Shown here one piece after another: positions 48,490-60,189 of a DNA stretch of 64,000 nt (the first letter of the stretch is position 1; every line of letters starts with the position of its first letter). The notes under the pieces are model-generated. The model had not been told where the DNA came from and ran no database searches. It saw only the letters and a program-made list of their open reading frames with translations. The stretch spans positions 23,596,192 to 23,660,191 of the forward strand of contig CM042911.1 of the NCBI GenBank assembly GCA_023653625.1. The letters are read 5' to 3'. A program made the translations under genes and the position numbers. Source of the stretch: Triadica sebifera (Eukaryota > Streptophyta > Magnoliopsida > Malpighiales > Euphorbiaceae).

Positions 48490-49165
48490 CAAGTTTGAGT
48501 CAAACTAGGAGTTCTAGCTACTAGGTAGACAATCGAGTTTTGCAGACCTAGGGATGACATGAATAACATTAGAAAGCGATCAAAGCAAAGAAGCACAATT
48601 TGGCATAATTGAATCCAAATTTAAAGCATCAAACTCTCAAATCAAAAGCATTGACCAAGGTCTCTAATTCGAAGAGCTTCAGCAATGGACGATTCAAGGA
48701 GACCAGATAAGACATGACAAGGATACGAAAAACAACTCTAACTAAGAAGCCCAGGCCAAATGAAGCTTTAAGAATCCTGATTAAGTGTTGCGCTCTTCAC
48801 TGAAAACAAACCTTTTACGATCATGAAACAACTTCCTGGTGTCAGCATCCGCATTCCGACTGAGAGGAATCCAAAAGATAAGCTGTTGCTCTCTTGAATA
48901 GAAGATACTTTAAATAAAAGCATAAATCCCACTTTGTTTGCCAAGAACCATTAAATTAGAAACATATTGCAGGGTAGAATTGGGACCGACTAAAGTTGAG
49001 ACATGGGGATTATCCACATTTACTAACCAAGGATTATTGCAGTGCGCCACAATCTATCCACCTCCAATTTGTTTACAAGCCCGATTTACAGAGAGATTGA
49101 GCCTCAAAAATGCTCTGCCAATTGTAGCTAGGGTTATTTCCTAGTCGAGCCTCCAAGAAAAAACG
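48490..49165 (-). pseudogene. LINE (non-LTR retrotransposon) 3' end remnant
   Basis: On the minus strand the sequence reads as the distal part of a plant LINE ORF2 in broken frames: NWQSIFEAQSLCKSGL near 49110, IPLSRNADADTRKLFHDRK near 48860, then RNase H-like pieces EALRIRDLGQC near 48670 and a tail VIHVIPRSAKLDCLPSS near 48540. Such elements encode a reverse transcriptase with an RNase H-like C-terminus. Only the last part remains, with many stops. The T-run at about 48415-48423 (poly-A on the minus strand) could be its 3' end. It starts about 480 bp after the kinase stop codon. Confidence 0.55.
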
Positions 49166-50884
49166 GGTATGTGTCTTGAGCACTCTAGACATTTATTGAT
49201 TGTGAATCAATATTAGGTTACTCACACAGAAGAATGGAAAAAATTGCGGAAAATCGAACAATTATACAATATTTGCCCTATGTAACACGGTGAGATTATC
49301 TGGCTACTATGTTCACTTAATCTATTCACCTGTCTAGATAATATTTTTTCTTGTTCACTAATAAATTGACTAATTAAACTCATGTTTCTATAATTAATTC
49401 AATCCCTCGATTGGATCAGGGGCCAACGCCTACGAAAAGATTGCTTAATATGAAAAATATCTTTTTTTGGCTCCGATTTTGTGTAATTTCATTCAAATTT
49501 CAAATTACGCACTAAAGTTGCAATATATTCTTATATTATATGCATTCCATTAGCAATGAAAAAGGATAAAATAAAGATTGAATAAAAATAAGGATCTTAC
49601 TTCTAAAAATAAGGATCCTACTTTACACACTAAAAACATGTATGAACAACCATTAATGTACTATTGAATATGCATGAACCATAAATTCATCAATCATCAA
49701 TATCCATAAATCATATAGTATCAACTATTAATCATCACTTTAGTATCATTGCAATTCATTATGCAGTAACATTTTCTTATTCTAATGTATTAAAGCACCC
49801 TAGACTTGCCCCTAGGGACAACCTCCGTTGATGCTTTAAGTATTACGGTGGATTCTACCCATGTACCAAGGGTAGTACAAATTCCAAAGTAGTTAAATAA
49901 AGAAGATATTTTTCAGATTTTTTCTCAGTCTTGGTTAACAAATTATGAGTTTCTTCCACATAATCAGGGTCAAAAATAACCACGTGACCTTAAAAATAAT
50001 ATTATCTGATGTAAGATAACTACAAAATCAATAAGTAAATAATATAATGCATCCCATGATCAAGATAACCACACGCTATGATGTTCCTACCCTATTGGCA
50101 TGCTAACAAATCATTAGTCCGTTGTCTGAACTAATACATGGGCTCAAAATCATTAATTCTCAACTTTTGTTTTTTCAAATAATTTCTAAATATTTATTTT
50201 CTATTTGACATCATGACACATCATCTATTATTTTTTTCTAAAATATATATATGCAATAAATATTTATATTTTTTTTCATTTCGCATGCAACTTAAAATTT
50301 ATTAATAATCCCATTTTACCAAAAAATATATAAAAATGTTATTTCCAAATCATTTCGTTTTAAATATGTCATAACATTTAATTCACATCACCAGAAAATA
50401 ATATCATAATATAGAAACATTATATTCAACCAATATTTATGTAAAACATTTTCATGTGAAAATTATTATATTATCATTTAAGGTCAAATATAATAAATTC
50501 TTGCACCAATAACAAATCTTTCTATGAGTTTTATTTGAATTTATAACCCACTACTTTATTATTTTCTAGCAATAAAAATTTATTTAATATCATATTTGAT
50601 TACATATAAATCATTTTCATATTATTTCCTAAAATTCAATTCGCAAATAAATTTTATTATACTTATATCTATTTTTTTTCTCAATGAAGTGCTTATTATT
50701 ACTCATTTCATGTCTTAGAAAATTTTCAAAGATTATCAATTTAACATTATCATTTATAATATATTTCAACTTTTTGCAAATTTACTAAAAGAAATTATTA
50801 GAATTATTCTCATCTAATATATTAATTATGAAAATTCATTAATTAATTTCTTGACCTTTACTGTAAAGGTTTTGTACAAACCTA

Positions 50885-51249
50885 GGGTGGAGATTAATCT
50901 TGACCATTTATTTGGTAGGTAAGATGGTAGGTGAGAAATGATCTCAACCATTCATCAAAGTGACTATCCATTGAGGAGGTATAAGCCTATATATAGCCTT
51001 AGGAATTCATTTGTAAGACATTCCATCTAAAAGTGAGAGAGAAGCTTTAGTGAGAGGTTGTGAATTTTGAGTTCTGAGTGTTTGTAAACACTTTGTAAAT
51101 TTCTCTTCTTTCAGTAAAAGATCTGTAGCAGTCCGGAGACGTAGGCATAATTGGCCGAACTCTATTATCAACTTGTGTCTTGTTATTCCGCATTTTTTTT
51201 TGCTTTCTCATAAATCTGACTATAGAAAAATTGACATTATTTCCCAACA
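50885..51249 (+). repeat. 5' LTR of copia derivative, outer part missing
   Basis: Aligns with the last about 385 bp of the 3' LTR, from GGGTGGAGATTAATC to CCCAACA. It has a TATATATAG box (50988-50996), only one 76-bp-type unit, and lacks a short segment present in the 3' LTR near 53985-54005. A TGTACAAACCTA just upstream (50873) faintly resembles the 3' LTR start, so an internal deletion within the LTR is an alternative to truncation. Confidence 0.8.
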
Positions 51250-51415
51250 ACTGGTATCAGAGCATTGGTTGCATTTTTCTATCTTTTTTCGGGCGATTGC
51301 AATAGTAAAAAATTTGGTTAGTTGTACCAAATTATCCACGTAAATGTTTTAATACACGGTGGTTCACAAGAATTGTCAGAAACGATCCAAAGGAAGTCAG
51401 ATTTGAGTGGAAGTG

Positions 51416-51646
51416 ATGGCCGCAGATGAAGGAAAGGTGAAAATTGAGAAGTTCGATGGAGCAGACTTTGGCTTTTGGAAAATGCAAATAGAAGATTATT
51501 TGTATCAAAGAAATCTGTATCAACCTCTTTCAGGGAAGAAATCGGAGGCTATGAAGGAAGAAGACTGGACTCTTCTCGACAGACAAGCTCTCGGAGTTAT
51601 CCGATTGACGTTATCCAGCAATATTGCTTTCAAACTACCGAGGTAA
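51416..51646 (+). pseudogene. copia gag N-terminal fragment
   Basis: The ATG at 51416 opens MAADEGKVKIEKFDGADFGF and continues in the typical copia gag N-terminus (KMQIEDYLYQ, DRQALGVIRLTLS) before TAA at 51644. Relatives continue for several hundred more residues; here sequence jumps directly to the basic linker and zinc knuckle, so most of gag is deleted. Confidence 0.85.
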
Positions 51647-53635
51647 ATCAAAGGACAGGAGGTCCAAATCCAGGAATCCCAGTAATTCCCATAGTTCGAA
51701 AGTTGTCGAATGTTGGAATTGTTGGAAGACTGGGCACTACAAAAATCAGTGCAAGAGTGCACTGAAGAACCAGGAAGCAAAGGTAGAGGCAAATATTACT
51801 TCGACATCTGGAGGCAATGACACAATGATATGCTCTTTGGAAAGCAAAGAGGAGTCTTAGGTGTTAGACTCTGGAGCATCATTCCATGCTACTTCAAAGA
51901 AAGAATTATTTGAGAGGTATGTCCCCGGAAACCTTGGAAAGGTATATCTTGGTGATGATCAACCTTGCGCTATTATTGGTAAATGTGAAGTGAAGATTAA
52001 GTTGAACGGGTCTGTTTGGGAGCTGAAGGATGTCAGATATATTCTCGACCTGAGAAAAAACTTAATCTCAGTAGGGCAGTTGGCTAGCGAAGGCTACACT
52101 ATGATATTCCATGGTGATGATTGGAAGATTTCAAAGGCGCAATGATGGTTGCTCGAGGAAAAAATAGTGGCACTCTTTACATGACAGTAGGAGCATGCTG
52201 TTCAATAATAGTTGCACCTAGCAATGAAAATTCCAATATATGGCACCAGAGACTAGGCCATATGAGTGAAAAAGGAATGAAGATTATGCATTCGAAGGGG
52301 AAACTTCCAGGTCTAAAGTCAGTGGAGATAGACACGTGCGAAAATTGCATACTTGGAAAGCAGAAAAGGGTCAGCTTTCAAACAAGTGGCAAAACCCCAA
52401 AGAAAGAAAGGCTAGAGCTCATTCACTATGATGTTTGGGGACCAACGACCGTCTCATCCATTGGTGGGAAACACTACTTCGTGATTTTCATCGATGATCA
52501 CTCTCGGAAGGTATGAGTTTACTTTCTAAAACATTATTCTGAAGTGTTTGAGGCTTTCAGAAGATGGAAAGCTTTGGTTGAAAATGAGACAGGTCTGAAG
52601 ATTAAAAAGCTCAGAACCGACAATGGTGGTGAATATGAAGACACCAGATTCAAGAAGTTTTGCTATGAGCATGGTATCAAAATGGAGAGAACCATGTCAG
52701 GCACACCTCAACACAATGGTGTAGCTGAACGTATGAACCGAACGTTGACAGAAAGAGCCAGAAGTATTCGTATACAGTCAGATCTACCGAAACAGTTCTG
52801 GGCAGAAGCAGTCAGCACAACTACTTATCAATCGATGACCATTGGTTCCATTGGAGCACAGAAGGTATGGAGCCAAAAAGAGATAAATCTATCACATCTA
52901 AAAGTTTTTGGATGTGTAGCATATGTGCATATCAGTGATCAAGGAAGGAATAAGTTTGATCCCAAATCCAAGAAATGCACTCTCATCGGCTATGGTGAAG
53001 ATGAGTTTGGCTACTGTATTTAGGATGATGAAAACAAAATGGTCATCCGTAGCAGAGATATAATTTTTGACGAAAGGGTGAGGTACAAAGACATCCATAA
53101 AACAGTCGCCAGCAACTTAGAACAGAATGAGTCAGTATTTGCATATGCAAATGATCTCCTAGTTAGTTCCGTGATGGAACCCATTGTAGCAAGTCCTCAG
53201 CCAGAGGAACTTGTTGGACCAAGCAGTGCGTATCAATCCGACACACCACAGCTTCCTACTCCATCTCCGGTATTAAGATGGTCTTCTCGGCCTCATGTGC
53301 CTAACAGGAGATATATGAACTATCTCTTGTTGATTGATGGAGGGGAGTCTGAATGTTATGATGAAGCTTGTCAGACTGGAGATACTAGTAAGTGAGAGTT
53401 TGCTATGAAAGATGAGATGAAGTCTCTGATCTCCAACCAGATATGGGAACTAGCTGAGTTACCCATGGGGAAGAAGACACTTCATAACAAATGGGTGTAT
53501 CTGGAAAAAGAGGAAAATGATGTGTTAGTACTGGAGAAGATCCAAGGAAGCAGAAATCCAGCGGATATGTTGACAAATGTGGTGACTATTGATAAAATGA
53601 AGTTGTGCTCAACTTCAGTTGGTCTGGTAGAGTAA
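51647..53635 (+). pseudogene. copia zinc knuckle, protease and integrase, RT deleted
   Basis: The zinc knuckle CWNCWKTGHYKNQC (near 51715) is followed by an in-frame stop (51858), a protease with an intact LDSGASFHAT core, then a frameshift near 52121-52145. The integrase region retains the HHCC finger (HQRLGHM...CENC) and all three catalytic residues: Asp of YDVWGP (near 52430), Asp of RTDNGGE (near 52619) and, 35 residues further, Glu of VAERMNRT (near 52727). Stops interrupt at 52514, 53021 and 53393. After WELAELPMGKKTLHNKWVY the text jumps at about 53520 to LEKIQGSRNPADMLT, the end of RNase H, so RT and most of RNase H are gone. Confidence 0.87.
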
Positions 53636-53705
53636 GAAGACCAGAAAGGTTGCTGCATTGATCGAGGTGTAAAGACAAATTGAAATCAGTCTTCAAGTGG
53701 GAGAT

Positions 53706-54290
53706 TGTTGGTCAAACTACACATGCATTAAAAATAAATGACAATAAAGATGGACGGTGCATCTTTTGTTGATAAAATATTTGGTAGGTAAGATGGTAGG
53801 TGAAGATTAATCTTGACAATCCATTTGGTGGGTGGGGATTAATCTTGACCATCTATTTGGTTGGTAAGATGGTATGTGAAGATTAATCTTGACTATCCAT
53901 TTGATGGGTGGAGATTAATCTTGACCATTTATTTGGTAGGTAAGATGGTAGGCGAGAAATGATCTCAACCATTCATCAAAGTAGGTGAGAATTAATCTTG
54001 GTCATCCATTGAGGAGGTGTAAGTCTATATATAGCCTTAGGAATTCATTTGTAAGACATTCCATATAAAAGTGAGAGAGAAGCTTTAGTGAGAGGTTGTG
54101 AGTTCTGAGTTCTGAGTGTTTGTAAACACTTTGTAATTTTCTCTTCCTTCAGTAAAAGATCTGCAGCAGTCCGGAGATGTAGACATAATTGGCCGAACTC
54201 TGTTATCAACTTGTGTATCTTGTTATTTCACATTTTTTTTTTGTTTTCTCATAAATCTGACTATAAAAAAATTTGCGTTATTTCCCAATA
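53706..54290 (+). repeat. 3' LTR of copia derivative
   Basis: Starts TGTTGGTC after the polypurine tract AAGTGGGAGAT (53695-53705) and ends CCCAATA where its partner has CCCAACA. The U3 region carries 76-bp tandem repeats (53779 onward) and a TATATATAG box at 54026-54034. The R/U5 part is nearly identical to the 5' copy. Confidence 0.85.
53779..53970 (+). repeat. 76-bp tandem repeats with palindromes in LTR U3
   Basis: Two full 76-bp units (53779-53854, 53855-53930) and a partial third (53931 to about 53970), each beginning ATTTGGT-GGTAAGATGGTA. Each full unit contains the perfect 12-bp palindrome AAGATTAATCTT and a second related AGATTAATCT. Upstream of a TATA box, they look like an enhancer array. 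The 5' LTR has only one such unit. Confidence 0.85.
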
Positions 54291-55171
54291 AAATCCTATA
54301 TTTGGATCCATTCTTTTGCATTCAAAATCTTTAAACTCACAAGCTTAAGTGCCCTTCCAACATTGGACCATACAACTCACGGTTTATTAAGATTTTTAGT
54401 TCTTTCTTTTTGCTTTATTGAGACTAAACCAATATTTATACGGTCCTCCTTTTTGGAGAAAGTTATGGTTATCATACCATTTTCGTTCAATGTTGGTTTA
54501 ACCAATATTATGTCTCAATTAATATATATGCTACTTCGGTTAATAATGAATTCTTTTGATAAATTGGATACATCAATTACAAGTCCGTATATGCTTCAAC
54601 CAATCCTATAACTTCACTTGTGCAAAACTTGGTTCCAACTTCAGGCACTCATATCCTCATATTTTAACACCACAAAAGGTCTAGTTACATAACAAATTCT
54701 AAAAGTCCTTTCTTGCATCTCTCGGCCTAACTATTTTCATCACAAGACAAACTTTGCTTCAATCAGCAAAGAAAAAGGAAAAGGCAAAGAAAATAATTAG
54801 ACTCATTATAATATAATCTTTCATGTTGTACAATAAAGGCAAGGAACTCAAAGAAAAGAGAAAGGATGAACTCACAGCAAAAAGAATTAACTCACCTCAA
54901 ATTCTCAATAATCCGAAACTTTAAGTTCCACCTCTTCCTTTTCTAACTTAGTTTATATGTTTAATTAGTGTGGTTTAAAGAGAAATGGAAGGGATTTGGG
55001 ATGAAGAAGGCTCGGGTTAGCAAAGAAAAGTGGACAACAAAAGTAAAAGTACAGAAAGAACAAGTTTTGCAAATTGTAAAAGATAATGAAATTGTGCCCC
55101 ATCTTCATTTGACTATTATACTTAAAATTAGAATAGACTTTTGATGCATGTGGGACACGTAATAGTATGCA

Positions 55172-55173
<2 letters not shown>

Positions 55174-55221
<48 letters not shown>
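55174..55221. repeat. (TA)n microsatellite
   Basis: About 24 TA units in the right half of the split LTR. Confidence 0.9.
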
Positions 55222-55223
<2 letters not shown>

Positions 55224-55791
55224 CATCTTTAATCATCCTAATTAATCATGATTAATATAACTATTTTATTTATCTTCTAATTTAGTCCTTCATCTTATCT
55301 CTTTTCAATAATATAATCACACACTAGTTTTAATTTTTCCAATTACAAGTCCCAAACTATTAAATCTTTGACACTTAAATATACCAATATTAATGTTATA
55401 ATTTATTCCACATATTGACATTTCTGGTTTCGTGATTCATATACTGGAGCAAAAATTGTGTTTCCTGATATTTTCGCGGAATCGCACCTTAAATTTTATT
55501 TTTTTAATTTTATACCCTAAATATTAGAGTTTTGACATAAAATTATACTCACACGTTTATCTTAATATTCTCAATGTCCCGATGTCATTAGCTCGTTAGT
55601 CGCTAATAGCGCATAAATTGCGTATTTTTCGGCCTAGCCACGATTCCTTGATTTTCGTGTAAAATTTAATATCGTATATTTGTGAATAATTTTCTCATTG
55701 ATTATCTATTCGAATTCAAACTCCGGTTGGTCTGATACATTCGGTTGGAAAACACACATATCAATGAAGACCCAAACTAGCGAGTGTAACA

Positions 55792-57964
55792 TCATGTGTG
55801 AAATAAGTGGTGATCTTACCCTATGAAAGCTTTTGCTCAAAAACTCACATTCAAACTAATGTTCAATGTTGTGAACAATCCTTTACGGGTGTTAAGCTGA
55901 TGGTGAAGCAAGTAGTGACACAAGTTATGAAAAATTCTATTCAAATTGAACATTTTCCATATGCAGAAATTCACAATCGTGACGGACATGAATTTGGATT
56001 TTTCTTGTGCAGAACATGAAATTTATGTAAAGTGTCATTTCTAACTTCATTCCAACACACTTTTGCTAATGCCAACATGCACTTTAGGTGCCAATATTCA
56101 AGTTCCATGCTTTTCTTGTTCTTAATACCAATTTCTATACATTTTAACTCTTAATTCTATCCAATACATTCATTGTAGCACATTTAAATCCACATCAAAC
56201 AATTTGGCATTTTATCTCCTTTGCACACATATCTCTAATTGGCCAATACCAACATTCCAATCACCCACAAATGAGCATATAACTTTATTTTCATGTTTAT
56301 GAACCAAATTAACATAACCAAGATCTAAAATCATGCCAAAACACCACAAATCAATTATATGCCCAAAATTCAACTATTTCATACTCAATCATATCTATAT
56401 ACATTCCAATAACATTCAAGCACTATTTGTTATTAAACATGCATTTTTCAATTCATAAAAGCATCACACAACATAGAAATAATGAAACCCTAACGTAGTT
56501 CATCACAATCTCCCTTTTAAGGTCTAAACCTTTTCAAGGTCACACTCTAACTCATCTACAAACTTAAAGGTAGAGTTTTAACTCTCTAAAAATCCAAGCT
56601 TGTGACTAGACTTGATCCATTTTAAATGAATCTCCACTAAGAACTAAAAAGAGAAAATGTTCATCTTACCAAGCTCTTCAAGAATCGAGGTGTGGGTGTG
56701 GGTCTTTAGCTTTTCCTTTTCTCTTTTATCCTAAAGGAGTTGGTCCTTTATCTTCAATGTGTCTCTTTTCTCCCTTTTCCATTTAGATTCTAGCCATAAA
56801 TGGTTATTCCCTTGTGTTTTTGGGTCCTTCTAGGGTTTAGAGAGCAAGAAGAAGGAGATGAAGATGTAAATGGATTTCTAGGTTTGAGAAGAAGAAAGGG
56901 AAGGGGACAACTGAAAATAAGATGAAGAGAGAAAAGAGAAAGCTTTTTCTACCGACATGGTAAAGTTACCACTTTAATCCTCCCTTACTTCCCAATTTAC
57001 CTTAAAAGTCTTTATTCATATTTTCTTCTCTAATTATCATCCCCAATATTTTTATTCTTCACTTATACATCCAATATTCTTAATATCCACTTAATATACA
57101 TTTAGTATTTCTTAACCTGAATATAGATTTCGATAATTGCAATTGCAAATTTAAGGTAAGCTTGCTATTTCAGACTTAAATTGACAGACGTTAATATCTG
57201 CTTCCCATTAAGAGCCAAGTTGATATTACGTATTTCATGAAATCCCATGCCTTCTCCATTTTTTTAATAAAATGATAAAATTGGGTTCTTCAAAATAAAA
57301 TACATTATATTATAAATATATTAGATTAATTGATTATATTTATAAATTATACATATACATTTGTAAAAAAATTTATTTACAATTGGTTATATTTTATTAT
57401 TGCTATTATTTTAATTATCGAAATAAATGAATTTATTAAATAATCATTGTATTTTAATTTTTTTTGTTTATTTAAGCATCATAGTAAAATATATATTTTA
57501 AATAAAATAAAATATAATTCTATTAATAATTTTATATTTTAAAAATAACAACTCAATTAAATTTACTAAATAATAGTATTAATCAGTTACCATTTATCAA
57601 TTATCAATTACTAGTTGCTAACAACTAAACCAAACATTCAATTTATTTAACTTCTTCCAATTCATCCGCCCTATTACCCCATCAAAAGAGCCAAGCATTT
57701 CTTCAAGCCTATTACACTTTTCCATTGAGAGGAGGAAAGAACTCATAGTATAATTAGGAATAGCAATTGCAATTGTCTTAGATCCACAGTGTCGATTTTA
57801 GCAACATAAAAAAACACAATCTCTTTTTCAATTCAAAAAGGAACGTATGATGATTTTAACCTAGCAGATAAAAAAAATACAAAAATTATTTTATAAAAAT
57901 GCACATATCCAGATAAAATTATGCAAACCAAAATAACATGAAAGAAATATCTTATCTATTCTCC

Positions 57965-57998
<34 letters not shown>

Positions 57999-58130
57999 TC
58001 TTTTCTATTTTATTTTATTTATTATGTTTTTTCTATTTTATTTCATTGTATTTTTTATGTCCTAAACACATATGACAGGAACTAATTAACAAGATAATGT
58101 GGTTTATCTACCATTTGACTTCATTAAATC
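55792..58130. other. AT-rich transposon debris, no gene assigned
   Basis: No domain-bearing frame is present; the 70-codon frame at 55807-56019 has no recognisable motif. The blocks at 56640-57000 (GA-rich tract then a short-spaced AT stretch) and at 57120-57200 look like pieces of a minus-strand LTR of the B/C type, but I could not place ends. A (TTA)n run lies at 57965-57999. Confidence 0.4.
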
Positions 58131-60189
58131 GACACCTGTGTAATATGTATAAATAACTCGGCGCATAGCGCATACATAAAATTTATGATCAATTTGGTAT
58201 AACAAAGTGTTTGTGTGATGCCTACTTAATATAATCGACTCAGTGCTTTTTAGTGCCTACGTAATATCAAATCTGTTTTGCTATCCTTTATTGGCAGGTC
58301 AGTTATTCCAATACTATAGTTCTAGACTAGATGTTATAGGGTTTTATAATTAATTTTGTTTATACTAATTTTTTTATTTCACTACTACAAATTATAATAC
58401 ATCACTTTTAAATTAAACTTCATTATAATAATTTGAACAACTGAAATCACCATTCTAAACTCAATCAAGTTTCGCATACGCATAATTTCTAGCACTGAAT
58501 TTGAATCTCAAGGCATTATGCCCTGTCGGGCATTTTAGCCAAATATACCAAATCTCATCTTTGCAAAAATCCTTCCTTGCATTCAATATTTAATTTTTTT
58601 TTCTTGGTAATAAACTTATATGCAACACCCATTTTCATATGTACATAAATTATAGTTACATTTTCATGCCAATCTTGTGGGTTTTGTGGGACATTCAATT
58701 ATTTATTTATCCAATTCAATAAAAATTCTCAATATCATAATTAATTAGACCTTCACATTTTAACGTGATAAAACACTCTGTCCTGAGCACCTAACAGAAT
58801 TTATTCCCTAATTTTTACTCATTTTCCATCTTGTTCTAGTTCAAATTAGATCAAAGGGTCTTCTAGAGAATTGTAGCTTCAATTCTTAACTTTCATCAAC
58901 AAATAGAATCATTTAATTATGGATTCTATTGATTGAGTTATACTAAATTTTAGTTACACTGTTCAGCTAAAATATGTGCAGAATTATCTAGACAGTTTCC
59001 ATATCACATTTTGTGAGCCAATTAGGGTATAGCTACGGTCAGAATTCGGTCTCATGGTATTCATAAAATTTTAGTCATCGAAGTTTACTTTCCAATCCAA
59101 TAAATATTACACAAAACCAAGTTCCAAAACTCAATGAATACATATACAAACTGATCAAAGGAAAAGCTTACAGTAGAAATCTAAATCATTGAAACATTCA
59201 TCAACATTCTCCACGATCATTTGCTTATTAGATTCACACATTTTTCAGTCCTCAAGCTATTAATTTACCTCTTTTTTTTTATTATAACATTAATTAAAGC
59301 CAATATAGAAATACTCACAATAATTTTTCTTCACTTTTACCCAACACACAAAACAAATAAATTTCATGCATTTAACAAAGATCAAAACATGTAAATTATT
59401 ATATTAAATTTTTGCCATAGAATTGCACATACCTCATTTATCTTATTTTTTCCTTTTTCTAAGCGACTTTTTTCTTTCCTTTCTCCTCTTCAAGATTGCT
59501 ATATATGCATGCACAATTGCTCTTGGGCTATTAATCACTTCCTACTTCATTTAAGGCTTATTTTCCTCAACTAAAATGTACAAGGGCTAGTCATAAGTTC
59601 ACAATTGGTCAAATCTGCCCCAATTTCTCTTTTCCCTAACTTTGATGTTTTTGTTAATTTCCCTTCACCATTGATTTAAGTTCCTATTTTTTTCTCAATT
59701 TATCTTCAGATGACAGCCACAGTTCCACTCCTAGAGGTCACAAGTTGACCATGACTAAGGCTGTTGAAACTATTTTCTTAGCTCTTCAATTATTTACTTC
59801 AAATTAACGCCCAAATCCCAACCTATACACCTTTAGCTACCTCTCCCTTCGATTAATTTTGTTTTCCCACAATTCTCCGTTACCTAGGCAGCCCCATTTT
59901 AATTTTAGGCTATAAAATGTTCATTTCTACTTAATTAAAGTCTTATTCCTCTTTTTTCTCAATATCAAATCCTAATAAACCCTAACTTCTCAATTCCAAC
60001 CACATTTAACATCAAATAAGTTCTCATATGATGGAAGAAATCAAGAGGAATGAAAGAAAAAAATCATCTTGCTTGAACCAAGTCTTGGCCGAACTTTTTT
60101 TCTTCCTTTATGCTCATTCTTCTCTCTTTTTCCTCCATTCTTGATTATTTTCTAAATTATTATAATTTTTCCCTAATTCTCCTTGCTTG
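58131..60189 (-). repeat. Partial gypsy LTR related to LTR B, same orientation
   Basis: Ordered similarities to LTR B (8230-9300) are visible: AGTGCCTACGTAATATCAAATCT versus AGTGTCTACATAAATTAAATCT, TATTGGCAGGTCA versus TATTGGGATGTCA, GATGTTATAGGG versus TATGTTATAGGG, TGCCCTGTCGGGCA versus TGCCCTATTTTGGACA, and a CACATACCTCA block. It ends abruptly at 60190 where LTR C begins in the opposite orientation, so its outer part is missing. Confidence 0.5.

Larger units (their letters stand above)
50885..54290 (+). mobile_element. Ty1/copia deletion derivative, no reverse transcriptase
   Basis: A 3.4-kb element with a shortened 5' LTR (50885-51249), a perfect primer-binding site TGGTATCAGAGC (51252-51263), a gag N-terminus, zinc knuckle, protease and integrase, then a jump from the first RT residues to the end of RNase H, a polypurine tract and a 585-bp 3' LTR (53706-54290). 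Two internal deletions removed most of gag and essentially all of RT and RNase H. It could only have moved with proteins supplied by relatives. The 5' LTR lacks the outer about 200 bp, so the left boundary is the start of LTR homology rather than a true terminus. Confidence 0.88.
49281..55791 (-). mobile_element. Probable solo gypsy LTR (about 3.1 kb) split by copia element
   Basis: The outer ends are TGTAACAC at 49281 and GTGTAACA ending at 55791, an inverted pair resembling the ends of LTR B and LTR C. Near the right end TTCGAATTCAAACTCC (about 55710) matches the equivalent place in LTR B (TTCGAATTTAAACCCC, near 10085). The two halves (49281-50884 and 54291-55791) total about 3.1 kb, close to LTR C, and the copia element at 50885-54290 sits between them. 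No internal gypsy region is attached and no target duplication was found, so the solo-LTR call is an inference. The interior is AT-rich without genes. Confidence 0.45.

Noticed and set aside
54273..54611. 112-codon frame downstream of the copia derivative
   Set aside because: It begins inside the 3' LTR and continues into AT-rich LTR debris; no motif is recognisable.
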